A stretch of DNA of 64,000 nt, from contig NC_056412.1 of assembly GCF_905147365.1 (NCBI RefSeq), forward strand, positions 16,732,001 to 16,796,000, read 5' to 3'. Of the stretch, positions 54,430 to 64,000 are shown one piece after another. The stretch is from Aricia agestis. Taxonomy: Eukaryota > Arthropoda > Insecta > Lepidoptera > Lycaenidae. Position numbers and translations under genes: made by a program. How positions within the stretch are numbered: the first letter of the stretch is position 1; each line of letters opens with the position of its first letter. The notes beneath the pieces were generated by a model. That model ran no database searches and was not told the origin of the DNA. It saw only the letters and a list, made by a program, of their open reading frames with translations.

Positions 54430-57332
54430 ATGGCTTGCCGTAATGTCAGTATTTATCATCAAAATGTTCGAGGCTTGCGTACTAAGACGCACGAATTCAA
54501 AAGAAATGTGTCGCTCAATTCTTACGACATAATATCACTGACGGAGACCTGGCTGCTCGACGGTGTTAGCGACGCCGAGTTATTTGACGATCGCTACGTT
54601 GTCTACCGCAGGGACCGGGATTACCATATCACATGTGAAAAATATGGCGGTGGCGTGCTCTTGGCGATAAAAAGGGAGCTCGCCGCAGTCGACCGTCCTG
54701 AATGGTCGTCCTCAGCCGAAGATCTATGGATTACAGTCAACTCTAATAAATCATCTCATAATATTAAAAAAATACATTTTTGCACTATTTATTTATGTAA
54801 AGCGAACTCTGGTAATTCATTCAATACACAGCTTACTAACTTTGTTAGCAACTTATCTCTTATTGCAAACTCTTGTCCCGACGATTCAATAGTTATAATG
54901 GGAGACTTTAATCTTCCTAACATCACCTGGAGACCGGTAGACGCGGACGGCAGTTTTCAGTGTGGTGCAGTAGGTGAAGCACAGTTATATCTCTTGGATA
55001 CCTTGCTAGAATGTAATTTGTCGCAATTTAATTTCTGTAACAATGTCAATGGGAGAGTTTTAGACTTAGTTCTTTCAAATATTACCTGTTCAGTTACGCC
55101 GAGCGACTTTCCTTTAGTTCCAGAAGACACCCACCATAAATCACTAGTAATTAACCCTGAGGTTGAAATTTCTAGATCACTTGAGTCTTGTTCACGTATA
55201 AAATATTTATATAGATCTGCACATTTTGACAAAATTAACACTGAACTTAATGAAAAAAACTGGAGTGAATGTCTTAATGAAATTCCATTTGAGGAGGCAG
55301 TAACTATCTTTTACAACTATTTACACAGCGTGATGGCTAAATATATTCCCACAAAAACAGTACATGGTAAAAATAATTTCCCAGTTTGGTACAGCTCGGC
55401 CCTTAGAAAAGTTATTAAAGAAAAATTTAAATATCTGCGTAAGTATAGAACCTATGGCAATATATCAGACTACCATACCTTTTCACTTCTTCGCAAAAGG
55501 GCCAAATCTCTGGAGGAAATTTGCTACAGGTCTTACATTGAGAAGTGTGAAAACTCTATAGGTAAACCAACCCCAAATTTTTCTGGTCCTTCATTAAAAA
55601 TAGTAAAAATGCTCATTCATTGCCTTCCTCGCTAACATGTGAAGGCCGCACTTCTACATCGGGAGCTGAAGCTTGTTCCATGTTCGCTTCTTATTTTAAT
55701 AGTATTTTTCTCTCGCCGACCAGTGACACTAATGATAATAATATATCGCATAGCTTATACAAAACCAACAAATTTCCAGTTAATGATGTTGAGGTCCTGC
55801 CGGAGCGTGTTAATTATCTTTTAAAATCCGTTGATCTCACTAAAGGTGCGGGTCCAGACAATATTTCTCCTATATTTATATCACGATGTTCAAGTTCTCT
55901 AACAAAACCTGTCACTATTCTTTTCCAACGCTCTATTAAGGAAGGCATTGTACCGAAAGTTTGGAAGTCTGCCTATGTATCTCCTATTTATAAAAGTGGA
56001 AGTAGAAATGAAATAAAGAATTACAGGCCTATTTCCAAATTGTGTATATTTGCCAAACTTCTAGAAAAAATTGTTTATGAACAAGTGTACAGCTCACTTT
56101 CAACATATTTCATCACCGAACAGCACGGATTTCTACAAAAACGCTCAACCTCAACTAATCTGATAACATTTTTAGATTATGTCACAGAGAGTATGGAATC
56201 TGGTGGTCAAGTAGATGCCATCTTCACTGACTACAGTAAAGCCTTTGACCGTCTAGACCACTCTTTGCTACTTAAGAAGCTTTATAACTCAGGGATACAC
56301 GGGAACCTATATAGATGGTTCACCTCCTACATTAAAAATAGATCCCAAGCAGTAGTCGTTAATGGCTTTACATCTTCATGGTATGAGGTGCCATCCGGTG
56401 TCCCTCAGGGGTCGCTGTTGGGACCGTTGTTGTTCAACATATTTGTTAACGACATTTACACTTGCTTTCGTCATTCGAGGTTCCTCCTGTATGCTGATGA
56501 CATGAAAGTGTTCAGAAAAATTTGTAACCTGCATGATTGTCACCTGCTGCAGGAGGACCTTCGAAGACTTGATGCATACTGTAATATCTACAAACTCGAC
56601 CTAAACGTAGCAAAATGTTGTTCAATGACTTTCAGCCGATCTTCTAAAGCCATTGATAATTCATACTTACTAAAAAACCAATACTTAAAAAAGGTTAATG
56701 AGGTACGGGATTTGGGCATAATTCACGACTCATTGCTAACATATAACAAACACTTTCACCACATAATCACCAGAGCTAATAGATCCCTCGGCTTTATTAT
56801 GAGAATGAGCTCCCAATTCCAAAGTATAAACACAACAAAAATTCTCTACTGTTCGTTCGTTCGCAGTGTTCTAGAGTATGTTTATGAAATTTGGAATCCC
56901 CAATATAGCATCCACATTAATCGGTTGGAATCAATCCAAAGACGGTTCACGAGATTTCTGCAATTTAAATGCAACACATTCGATCATAATTATGAGTCCA
57001 GGTGCAGGCGATACCACCTCCTGCCTTTACACCTAAGACGTCAAATAACGGACATCTCGATGCTGCTCAAAATCGCGCAACATAAAATAGACTCCCCTCT
57101 CCTACTTTCTAAAATTAACATCAAAGTTCCCAATCGATCTTCCAGAATGTCCTGTTATAATCCCCTTTACATCCCTTTTTCCCACACAAACTATAGAAAA
57201 AATTCCTTCTTTATAAGATCTTGTAATAGCTTTAACGATTTGCACAAACGTTTTGACTTAGACATATTTAACTCAACGGTTACCGGCACAAAAAGACTTG
57301 TATCTAAGCATTGGTTTGACGGTGTTCTCTGA
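54430..57332 (+). pseudogene. LINE ORF2: endonuclease plus reverse transcriptase, one frameshift
   Basis: The first part (from MACRNVSIYHQNVRGLR) is an AP-type endonuclease: Asn at residue 12, Glu in TETW (39), GDFNLP with the catalytic Asp/Asn, GRVLDLVLSN, and a His in the THHKSL motif. All key residues are present. It continues to about 55570, where the frame shifts: the phase reading FFWSFIKNSKNAHSLPSSLT picks up and remains open to 57332. That part has the RT blocks: AGPDNISP, YRPISKLCIFAKLLEK, FTDYSKAFDRLDH (first catalytic Asp), SGVPQGSLLGPLLFNIF, YADDMKVF (catalytic pair), and the C-terminal region ending SKHWFDGVL. No RNase H. Repairing one indel would give roughly 965 residues, so this was recently an active-type Jockey-group element; exact clade unsure. 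The break prevents a single protein. Confidence 0.9.
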
Positions 57333-57586
57333 CTGTCGTTTAATATTAATTACTGATCTTTGATTATTTAAATATTTCAAAATAAATAATAATTATAAAT
57401 GTCTGTACTTATCCTTTAATAAGCTATAATTTTTCTATAAGTGAGTTTATGTAAATTTTTGTAAGCTTTCGTAATTAATTAGTTTCTAAATGTGAAAACG
57501 TGTAAATGGTGTCTAGATTTTATACAGCCTTCTATAAATTAAAAAACACTGTATGTTTTCCAAATAAATAAATTAAAAAAAATATA
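57333..57586 (+). mobile_element. LINE 3' UTR and tail
   Basis: AT-rich sequence ending AAATAAATAAATTAAAAAAAA. Downstream ATATATATA makes the target site ambiguous. Confidence 0.6.
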
Positions 57587-57910
57587 TATATACAGAGTAT
57601 TAAGAGGGTACGCTCGCACTGTTTTTCCATACAAAATAATTATGTATTCTCCAATTTACACCCTGGACAATGCGTCTAGACAAATTATTTTTACACAATA
57701 TTTTGATCTGTTAAAGCTATGACTCTACGTTCGATTTTTTTCTAAATTTACTATAATAAGTAAAAAATAAGACCCTTCAAAAATCGCAAAAATGAATGCC
57801 CCGTACCCCGCCGATCGACCGACCATAAAACAAATTTGAAAGATTTTTAAGATACAATAAAAACGTAGAGGCATAGAATCACTCTTCCTGAAGATATTAA
57901 AAGAAATATA
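57587..57910. other. No clear feature
   Basis: Short TIR-like start GAGGGTACGCTCGCACTG at 57605 without a partner; a worn repeat is possible. Confidence 0.35.
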
Positions 57911-58710
57911 TAATTAGAAAGGCTTTATTTTGAAGGAGGAATCAGGGGACTACGTTATCACGATTTACTGTATCTGTCTCTAGATACAGTAAGACTCTAG
58001 ACACACTCCAAGCCGCAGAGATCGTCATAGAATATAGATGTTAGTATGATAGATAGTGAGGTCATAGTTATTATACTCAGTGTGAGATTTTTACGTAGAT
58101 TCGTATAAGTTGATTGTTAAGACATTATAGTGTTATTTGTTTTACTCTTTTTATTAATTTTTTGTTACTTTAGGCTTCCTTCTACATTCTCTGAGTTTGT
58201 ATAATTTATATTTAATTATAATTTTGTAATAGTAACACTATTTAGCACGACAGTCACTTCAGCCATATTTTCCTGTGTCCAGCGCGTGCAATAGGCAGTT
58301 AGACAAATGTGCTAAAATACATACGCCAAATAAGTACATATTTGGTTTGAAACCTGTTAGTAAAACCCTTATCTGTTTGGATATAATTTATAAAATATAA
58401 TAGTTATTAACACGACGTTTTTCTAATGTTTCTTGGTTATTTTTTGTAATTTTAAGCTATTCCTTTCCCTTCCCATCCCTACCCTCCCTTATTACCCTAT
58501 TCCGTAAATACGAATCTACGTAAAAATCTCACACTGAGTATAATATTCTATGACCTCAGCCTCACTATCTATCATACTATCATCTATGACGATCTCTGTG
58601 GCTTGGAGTGTGTCTAGACTCTAGAGTCTTACTGTATCTAGAGACAGATACAGTAAATCGAGGTAACGTAGTCTTCTGATTCCTTCTTCAAAATAGAGCC
58701 TATCTAATTA
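57911..58710. mobile_element. Large inverted-repeat element, arms about 200 bp
   Basis: Left arm 57911-58106 and right arm 58508-58710 mirror each other: CTACGTTATCACGATTTACT, ACACTCCAAGCC, ACTCAGTGTGAGATTTTTAC. Each arm holds its own hairpin TACTGTATCTGTCTCTAGAT/ACAGTA. The 400-bp centre has no gene and ends with a piece of S-SINE minisatellite. Confidence 0.8.
58460..58503 (+). mobile_element. S-SINE minisatellite fragment
   Basis: TTTCCCTTCCCATCCCTACC and TTACCCTATTCC only; it ends where the right arm of the large inverted repeat begins. Confidence 0.6.
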
Positions 58711-58713
58711 TAA

Positions 58714-58960
58714 TAGGTTGGGGAAAAAGTCATTCCGCATTATAGTGCGTATGAACTTGTCAGAAAATATCTTGGGCTGTACCAATTGTATCTGACTGAT
58801 TTTGGTATCATTAAAAAGTTTTAATTAAACAGAAGACAATTCCAAATTTAAATTAGGTAAATGTGAGATTTTCATTTGTTTTTATTGTTAAAATGACTGA
58901 TTCGAATGAATAAATTGTCTCGTGATAATCGTAAAAAAATGAGAAAAAACTGATAAACGA
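58714..58960 (+). mobile_element. mariner 5' end
   Basis: TAGGTTGGGGAAAAAGTCAT is a mariner-type terminal repeat. At 58892 ATGACTGATTCGAATGAATA resembles the start of a mariner transposase gene, but a stop follows after six codons and the sequence soon leaves the family. 3' end absent. Confidence 0.7.
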
Positions 58961-59097
58961 ACGGCTAACGTAAAATAATACCCGTAACTAAACACCCGTA
59001 AACAGCTTTATCTAATCGTATGAAATATTCCATGCATATTGTTTTCACGTTAAGGGACATTGCATTCTTTTCTTACCTGTTCATCCATCCATACTAA
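58961..59097. other. No feature recognised
   Basis: Short spacer with no repeat partner. Confidence 0.3.
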
Positions 59098-59190
59098 TAT
59101 TATAAATGCGAAAGTGTGTCTGTCGGTTACCCCTTTACGCTTAAACCACTAAACCGATTTTGATAAAATTGGGTATGGAGATACTTTGAG
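59098..59190 (+). mobile_element. Helitron 5' end fragment
   Basis: TCCATACTAATATTATAAAT after A, GCGAAAGTGTGTCTGTCGG, then a degenerate block to TATGGAGATACTTTGAG, where it stops. It faces the next Helitron tail to tail. Confidence 0.65.
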
Positions 59191-59220
59191 ATACATAGAT
59201 CATGGGTAATTATAAACGGA

Positions 59221-59813
59221 CTAGATGACGCCCGTAACTCCGTTGCGCCAAAATTCGCTTATCGCGCGGTAACAGCACATTGTTCCGGAATAAAAAGTAG
59301 CATATTATGTCCTTTCCCGGGACTCAAAGTATATCTGTCACCGTAAGATTGTAAACACCGCGAGATTGTAATATGACGAAGTGATGGATTGTAAACAAAC
59401 ATCTTTCCGTTGATTTTAAATTAATTATTTCGTATTTAAAATTACTTCAATTGCCTGAATATTTGATGTATAACATTGAATAAAATTTAGATATATTTAA
59501 AGTGCAGTTTGAATTATAAATTAGGTTAATTATAATAACCGAACATTAAAACAGCACTTTAAATACTTATATCTAAATTTTTTTTATGTTATACATCTCA
59601 TACTATTTGGCATTGAAATTATTTTAAATACGAAATAATTAATTTAAAATCACCGGAAAACTGTTTGTTTACAATCCATCACTTCGTCATATTACAATCT
59701 CGCGGTTTTTACAATCTTACGGTGACATATCCATACCTAATTTCAGCAAAATCGGTTCAGCGGCTCGGACGTGAAGCGGTAACAGATACAGACGCACTTA
59801 TTGCCAGTATGGA
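59221..59813 (-). mobile_element. Helitron split by a MITE
   Basis: The minus strand starts TCCATACTGGCAATAAGTG at 59813 after A and ends TTACGGGCGTCATCTAG at 59221 before T. The MITE 59336-59727 breaks it between GGGACTCAAAGTA and CCATACCTAATTTCAGC; the 210-bp Helitron at 17324 shows the unbroken order. Confidence 0.8.
59336..59727. mobile_element. MITE with roughly 180-bp inverted arms, TATC flanks
   Basis: TGTCACCGTAAGATTGTAAA at left and TTTACAATCTTACGGTGACA at right are exact; the arms continue with few changes (GCGAGATTGTAATATGACG, GATGGATTGTAAACAAACA). TATC lies on both sides. Confidence 0.85.
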
Positions 59814-59890
59814 TGGATGTTCCCCCCAATTCGATCTTAAATTTTATTGGTCCAAGATGGGCCAATGTAGCGTTTACAGAACAAAGAATA

Positions 59891-60225
59891 TCAGCTTATA
59901 GTATATATAAAATTCTCGTGTCACAATGTTTGGCCCCGTACTCCTCCGCAACGGCTTTACTCATTTTAACCAAATTTTATATACATAATATTCAGTGGGT
60001 CTGAGAATCGGCTACTGGGTACTTATTATTGTATATATAATACGGCTATTGATAAGTGCATTTGTTGAATAAATAATAGTCAATTACTACAACTCGAGAC
60101 TGACGGTGACCGTTTGAGCGACGGGATAGCGATGGATGTTGCCATGGTGACATACTTATTAAGTCACTAAAATAATACGGGCGAAATACTTTATATGGCA
60201 AAGGAACGTTTGCCGGGACAGCTAG
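59891..60225 (+). mobile_element. Helitron
   Basis: TCAGCTTATAGTATATATAA, AAAATTCTCGTGTCACAATG, ACTCCTCCGCAACGG, AGTGGGTCTGAGAATCGG, ending TTTGCCGGGACAGCTAG. The base after CTAG is A, not T. A similar end TTGCCAGGACAGCTAG recurs at 60477-60492, followed by T. Confidence 0.65.
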
Positions 60226-60230
60226 AAATG

Positions 60231-61175
60231 GGTATCCCACAGAAATTCATATAGTTAGAACCGCCATGTCGCTCCAATTTGTATGAACACGAGCGTGTCA
60301 CTTTTTTCATACCTACTGTGACGTCACATTAGTGATGGGAATACCCGTACGCGCGGAATCGATTCAAAGGCATCGCCGCGCCCCGTCTCTTTTGCTACTT
60401 TAATAGGTATATCGATTTTTAATCGATTATTATTCGATTTAATATACAGAGGAATGATAAATCTAAAGATACGTGCTTGCCAGGACAGCTAGTAATATAT
60501 CATATTATTCTAAACTAAATCACTAAACAGGAACATAAATACATATTACATAAAATATAATTACCGAGTCACAAAATATCCCAAAGCGAACATTATCATT
60601 CCTCTGTTTCATGTCTGTTTCGAAAATCGATTAATTAGAATCGAGAATATGTACAACACTATTTGCTTCATTTGACAGAAAAATGAGAATATTGACTGTA
60701 CCTCGAAACTAAGCGATGAGTGAAAGTATCGATTGTTTTATTTCCATTGCGCGCTCAATAGCGGACAAACAGAACGGGCTCTATAATGTTCTAACTAAAG
60801 CGGCAATGTATTATGAATCATGCGGTACACACGCAGTTACGTAGATTTCATGGTAAAAACTACAACCACCCACGATTAACATTAAATAATTGATTTTAAA
60901 ATAAAGGACACATGATTTAATAATAAAATTACTTACCGATGAAAAGAAACGTTTTCACTATTTAGACCAAAGTTTATAGTCGAATTTCCACAGCCCAATA
61001 CGGCACAATTAGACATTTTTAGAATTCCGATTGACGTCCGATTCCGATAACGGTGGAGCGCAGACTAAATAACAGACTTTCGAAATTTTGACATTGTACA
61101 ACGTTTGGGAACGCGATGGCACACGAAGTACATACACATGACAGTTCTAACTATATCAATTTCTGTGGGGTATCC
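60231..61175. mobile_element. Segment bounded by roughly 32-bp inverted repeats, containing a THAP exon
   Basis: GGTATCCCACAGAAATT and ATATAGTTAGAAC at left are mirrored by GTTCTAACTATAT and AATTTCTGTGGGGTATCC at right. Length 945 bp. No clear target duplication. It contains a Helitron-like end at 60477-60492 and, near the right end, the exon at 60937-61016. It is either a deleted DNA transposon of a THAP-encoding kind (P-like elements carry THAP domains) or host DNA that happens to be flanked by repeats. Confidence 0.6.
60937..61016 (-). CDS. First exon of a THAP-domain protein
   Basis: On the minus strand, ATG at 61016 opens 26 codons plus two bases up to a GTAAGT donor (reverse of 60931-60936). 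The peptide begins MSNCAVLGCGNS and ends NVSFH followed by a split Arg codon. This is the start of a THAP zinc-finger domain: the first two Cys ligands four residues apart (C-A-V-L-G-C) and the SFH motif, which in the family is followed by R/K-F-P. The intron falls in phase 2 straight after SFH, where, as I recall, human THAP1 also has its first intron. THAP domains bind DNA and occur in host regulators and in P-element-type transposases. The remaining ligands (Cys and His of the C2CH finger) would be in later exons to the left; I find none within the repeat-bounded segment. The 160 bp between ATG and the right inverted repeat would be leader and promoter. Confidence 0.6.
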
Positions 61176-61402
61176 TCTCCTATGAGTTCTATCCTAGGAG
61201 TCCTATCGTATCTCAGTCTAGGTATTCGATGACACTTTTCTCTATCTGAATTTAATCTTGCTTGAACGAAATCAAGGGATGAATTTGTTTTTTCATAAAT
61301 AATTTACCAGGTCAAGAAACAAATTAAATAAGTAATTTAGATAATATTTGAAAAAGGTCAAAAAACCAGTGTGGTGAACGTTCGTATTTTGTTTATTTTT
61401 TC
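61176..61402. other. No feature recognised
   Basis: Unique-looking DNA upstream of the THAP exon on the minus strand. Confidence 0.3.
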
Positions 61403-61514
61403 TGCACCTTATAATAATATTTTGATCTAAGTACATAATTTATCATAATGGTTTGATAATGGTACATTATGTAGATCAAAATATAATAAAAAATAATCTA
61501 ACTTCTAAGGTGCA
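61403..61514. mobile_element. Short MITE
   Basis: TGCACCTTA at left and TAAGGTGCA at right, then ATATTTTGATCTA / TAGATCAAAATAT and TAATG/CATTA pairs. 112 bp. Confidence 0.65.
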
Positions 61515-61814
61515 TTGAGCCATTGACATCGATTGTAGAAAATATACTTGGCGTGATAAATGTAGAGTTATTCTCTACATATTTTATCAGCAATTATTAT
61601 TTCATTATCAACAAATATTAATAGAAACTATACTTTTGAAAATGTGATATATTTTTGAGGCTTTGTTTTTACTCCAGTAATTATATACATTTGAAAATTC
61701 AAATGAACCGAGAAAGCCAAATTTTGGATATTACGTGGGGGGTGGTTCAAATTGTCGACCAAAATAACCTTGTGGGTTTTCTGCTATCTTGAAAAAAGGG
61801 TAAAATTCAGTTTT
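61515..61814. other. No feature recognised
   Basis: AT-rich DNA without a repeat partner. Confidence 0.35.
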
Positions 61815-62300
61815 TAGGGTTCCGTTGTCAACAAGGAACCCTCATAGTTTTGGACTGTCCGTCCGTCTGTCTGTTTGTCCATCTATCTGTCTGTCCGTCT
61901 GTCTGTCTGTCCGTCTGTCTGTCCGCGGTTTTTCGCAAAGACTATAAGGCCTAAAAAGCTGTTATTCGGCATCAATGTACATCTTAGACGCCGACAAAAT
62001 GGTATATAAAATCTTTTGAAAAAAAAATTTTATGGTATCTCCCGTACACACCAAGCGGGGGTGATTTACTTTTTCCTCATCCACCTCACCGTGTGGGGTG
62101 TCATTACTCATTAGTAAGGTTTTTTAAAAATATTATACGTATTCAAAGACCATTTACCGATTAAGGGAGTCATTTGTGAAATATGAAGTTTTAAAGTGGA
62201 AAAAATCGTTAGAGTCCAGTGTCCCCCCGTTCTACCAGCTAAACGGTTGCTTCTGGAAATGTGAAAAAATTTACGAGGGTAGGAAATATGCTGAATCTAA
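61815..62300 (+). repeat. Interspersed repeat starting AGGGTTCCGTTGTCAACAAG
   Basis: AGGGTTCC and GGAACCCT form a hairpin at the start. A GTCC/GTCT run at 61857-61925 follows, then CAAGCGGGGGTGATTTAC. I recognise the general layout from other Lepidoptera; no second copy in the window. Confidence 0.45.
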
Positions 62301-62479
62301 AAGAAAAACTATCTCGACTAAGACATCGTAATAGTCGATCAACTAAAAAAATTGTATTTGGAGAAGTATAAAGGAAGTTTTAGTTCAAATTCCTTTGAAC
62401 GTAACTGAGATGATGTTGTTAGTAGTGTAAAACACGTTATAAATGTGCATTCATTAACTATACAAAAATTATCAAAACT

Positions 62480-62577
62480 ACTGCTGCTACTTTCACAGCG
62501 AATTCTATATAATATTAGGGGACCCATATACCCTTAAGTGTTATTAACTTATTACTTAGTTTTGTTACACCCTGTAT
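62480..62577 (+). repeat. GCTGCTACTTT...TTACACCCTGTATA repeat
   Basis: CTGCTGCTACTTTCACAGCG to TTTTGTTACACCCTGTATAG. Family copy; see 28652. The terminus matches the flank of the 66-bp palindrome at 20749. Confidence 0.55.
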
Positions 62578-63294
62578 AGGCGAGTTTGCGTTGAGCTGAC
62601 AGAGTCATTCCCCGGATATACAGTATGTAACAAAAATAAGTGAAAATACTTTTAGGTAGGTATGATTTTTTTAAATTTAAATATACCAATGCTGGTACAG
62701 TACGTACAAACAGATTTTGTTAAGGACTAAGATAAAACACTTGACCTACCAATGAAGTTAGTTTCGATACGCGATATTTTACGACCTTCGGAAAACTAGC
62801 TGCCCGACGGATTTTGTTCTCTATGCTTCAGGTGCTACGGTTTATCTTTGTAACATTTCAGAGCATTTAAACTCTTGCGCAGAATGTACTGTCAATTCAG
62901 TTGGTTTATAAACATCACGCCTCTCGCATCGCTGACAAACGCGAAAAATGCGCGCGAATTGAATACCTGCACGAGAAAATTCAGGTATTTTTTACAAGAA
63001 CTACTAAATAAGTGGAATAATAAAAAAGTTACAACACTTTGTCATCCATTTTTATACAAAATTTAAGAACAGTTTGTGTAACTAGTTTTTTTATTGAAGA
63101 AAAGTTAAATATAAACTAAAATAAATTGTAATAATAATAATAATAAACTGTAGTTCGGCAAAATCAAATACGCTGAAGTAAAAGTAATATTTTTTCATAA
63201 AATATAAATAAATTAATAGTACTATTCATAATAAAAAAAATATTGTGTTATCTTTACACAGGATATAACAAAACTAAGTGACAATACTATAGAC
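62578..63294. other. No gene recognised
   Basis: An open frame of 63 codons at 62875-63066 has no domain. The rest is AT-rich. Confidence 0.35.
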
Positions 63295-63602
63295 CAGGGG
63301 TTCCCAAACTGTGCGCTGTGAGGCCCTGGTGCACCGTGGAAAGGCAAGAGGGACGCCGTGAGTCGATCCTCCATCATTATCCCTATCCACAAATATTATA
63401 AAATTAAATTATAGTATTATGAAATATGAATTATACAAAGCAGGCAGATGGTTAAATATTTGTGTATTATTATTAACTTGCTTAACCTAACTATAATCAT
63501 TAAAGGTGTTTATTTATGTATCTTTTTGTAATAGCTAGGGGCGCCGTGACAAAATATTGACTTGTAAGTGCGCCGCAGGCTGGAATAGATTGGGAACCCA
63601 TG
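63295..63602. mobile_element. hAT-like MITE with perfect 8-bp duplication
   Basis: CTATAGAC at 63287-63294 and 63603-63610. Ends CAGGGGTTCCCAAACT and AGATTGGGAACCCATG are inverted repeats of 16 bp with few mismatches. The inside has GCGCTGTGAGGCCCTGGTGC and GGCGCCGTGAC. No transposase. Confidence 0.9.
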
Positions 63603-63610
63603 CTATAGAC

Positions 63611-64000
63611 TATAGACTATAGTGTCCGTCCCTTTTAAAGAGTTCACTGTTAAAGTATCAGCGTTGGTTAACTTTTTTTAAGTGATCTTAAAAAAAGGAG
63701 TTATTTAATAGCTGGGGGCCAGCCGAATAGTTGGGGTAAGTATTCGGCATTTCTCATATTTAAACATAGTGTCAAAATTAACTATTTTAGCGCTGTTACT
63801 TTCGCAGTTTTTCCTTCTTTATTTTGAAATGGACACACATACACCCTAATATTATCACTTTGTATAGTTACAGCCTGTGTTACCTAAACACTGGTTGCAG
63901 TTACATAGGATTAGGATAAAAGTGAACATAATTAGCACATAAGGGTCAAGTCAAACGAGCGTAATTTTTTGAGTTGTGAGTCGCAGAATTTTGGTCGCGT
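63611..64000. other. Window end; short repeat copy
   Basis: 63785-63880 (GCGCTGTTACTTTCGCAG to TTACAGCCTGTGTTAC) is a diverged copy of the family at 28652. The rest is unremarkable. Confidence 0.4.

Noticed and set aside
53964..54443. 159-codon open frame just before the LINE endonuclease
   Set aside because: Very AT-rich, hydrophobic, no zinc knuckle or coiled coil expected of a LINE ORF1, and overlaps the endonuclease frame. Likely chance or leader sequence.

Overview
The window looks like nuclear DNA of a moth or butterfly. It is AT-rich, has no dense coding, and is packed with repeats typical of Lepidoptera. These include non-autonomous Helitrons that start TC, end CTAG and sit between A and T, many carrying TCTG/GACA microsatellites. 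There are also tRNA-headed SINEs, a GC-rich SINE with a CCCTA-type minisatellite, repeats bearing AACCGACTTC, a repeat ending in GGTTCCGTACC, and many short inverted-repeat (MITE-like) elements. Names used here: S-SINE = the GC-rich SINE (nine copies and one fragment); T-SINE = the tRNA-headed SINE with a (TTA)n tail (four copies); R470 = a roughly 470-bp repeat (three copies); GTAC repeat = the roughly 400-bp repeat ending in GGGTACGGAACC.

Layout. 0-10 kb: a mariner relic, R470 copies, a 122-126 bp tandem array running into a TCGGG microsatellite, and one Helitron inserted into an inverted relative. 11.6-13.8 kb: a hAT-like element with an 8-bp target duplication that encloses decayed LINE pieces. 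14.0-15.6 kb: a T-SINE, a candidate host first exon on the minus strand, an S-SINE just upstream of it, then a Helitron. 17-36 kb: dense nested Helitrons, SINEs and MITEs, several with the empty site visible in a second copy. 36-39 kb: sparse, with one unidentified acidic reading frame. 39.6-42.8 kb: two tandem arrays, the second split by a 5'-truncated LINE with an open reverse transcriptase. 43-49 kb: MITEs, S-SINEs and T-SINEs. 50-51.2 kb: a second truncated LINE with one frameshift. 52-53.3 kb: nested MITEs and a long TA run. 54.4-57.6 kb: a LINE with complete endonuclease and reverse transcriptase regions, broken by one frameshift. 57.9-61.2 kb: large inverted repeats, a mariner end, Helitrons, and an inverted-repeat-bounded segment holding the first exon of a THAP-domain protein. 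61-64 kb: AT-rich DNA with a hAT-like MITE that has a perfect 8-bp duplication.

Only two segments look like possible non-repeat protein exons, both minus strand and both ending at a GTAAGT donor: 14687-14827 (short cytoplasmic head and the start of a hydrophobic segment) and 60937-61016 (THAP start). Every other protein-like segment belongs to a transposon. The LINEs presumably supplied the machinery that moved the SINEs; which LINE served which SINE is inference. No rRNA, functional tRNA, CRISPR array or bacterial-type operon is visible.
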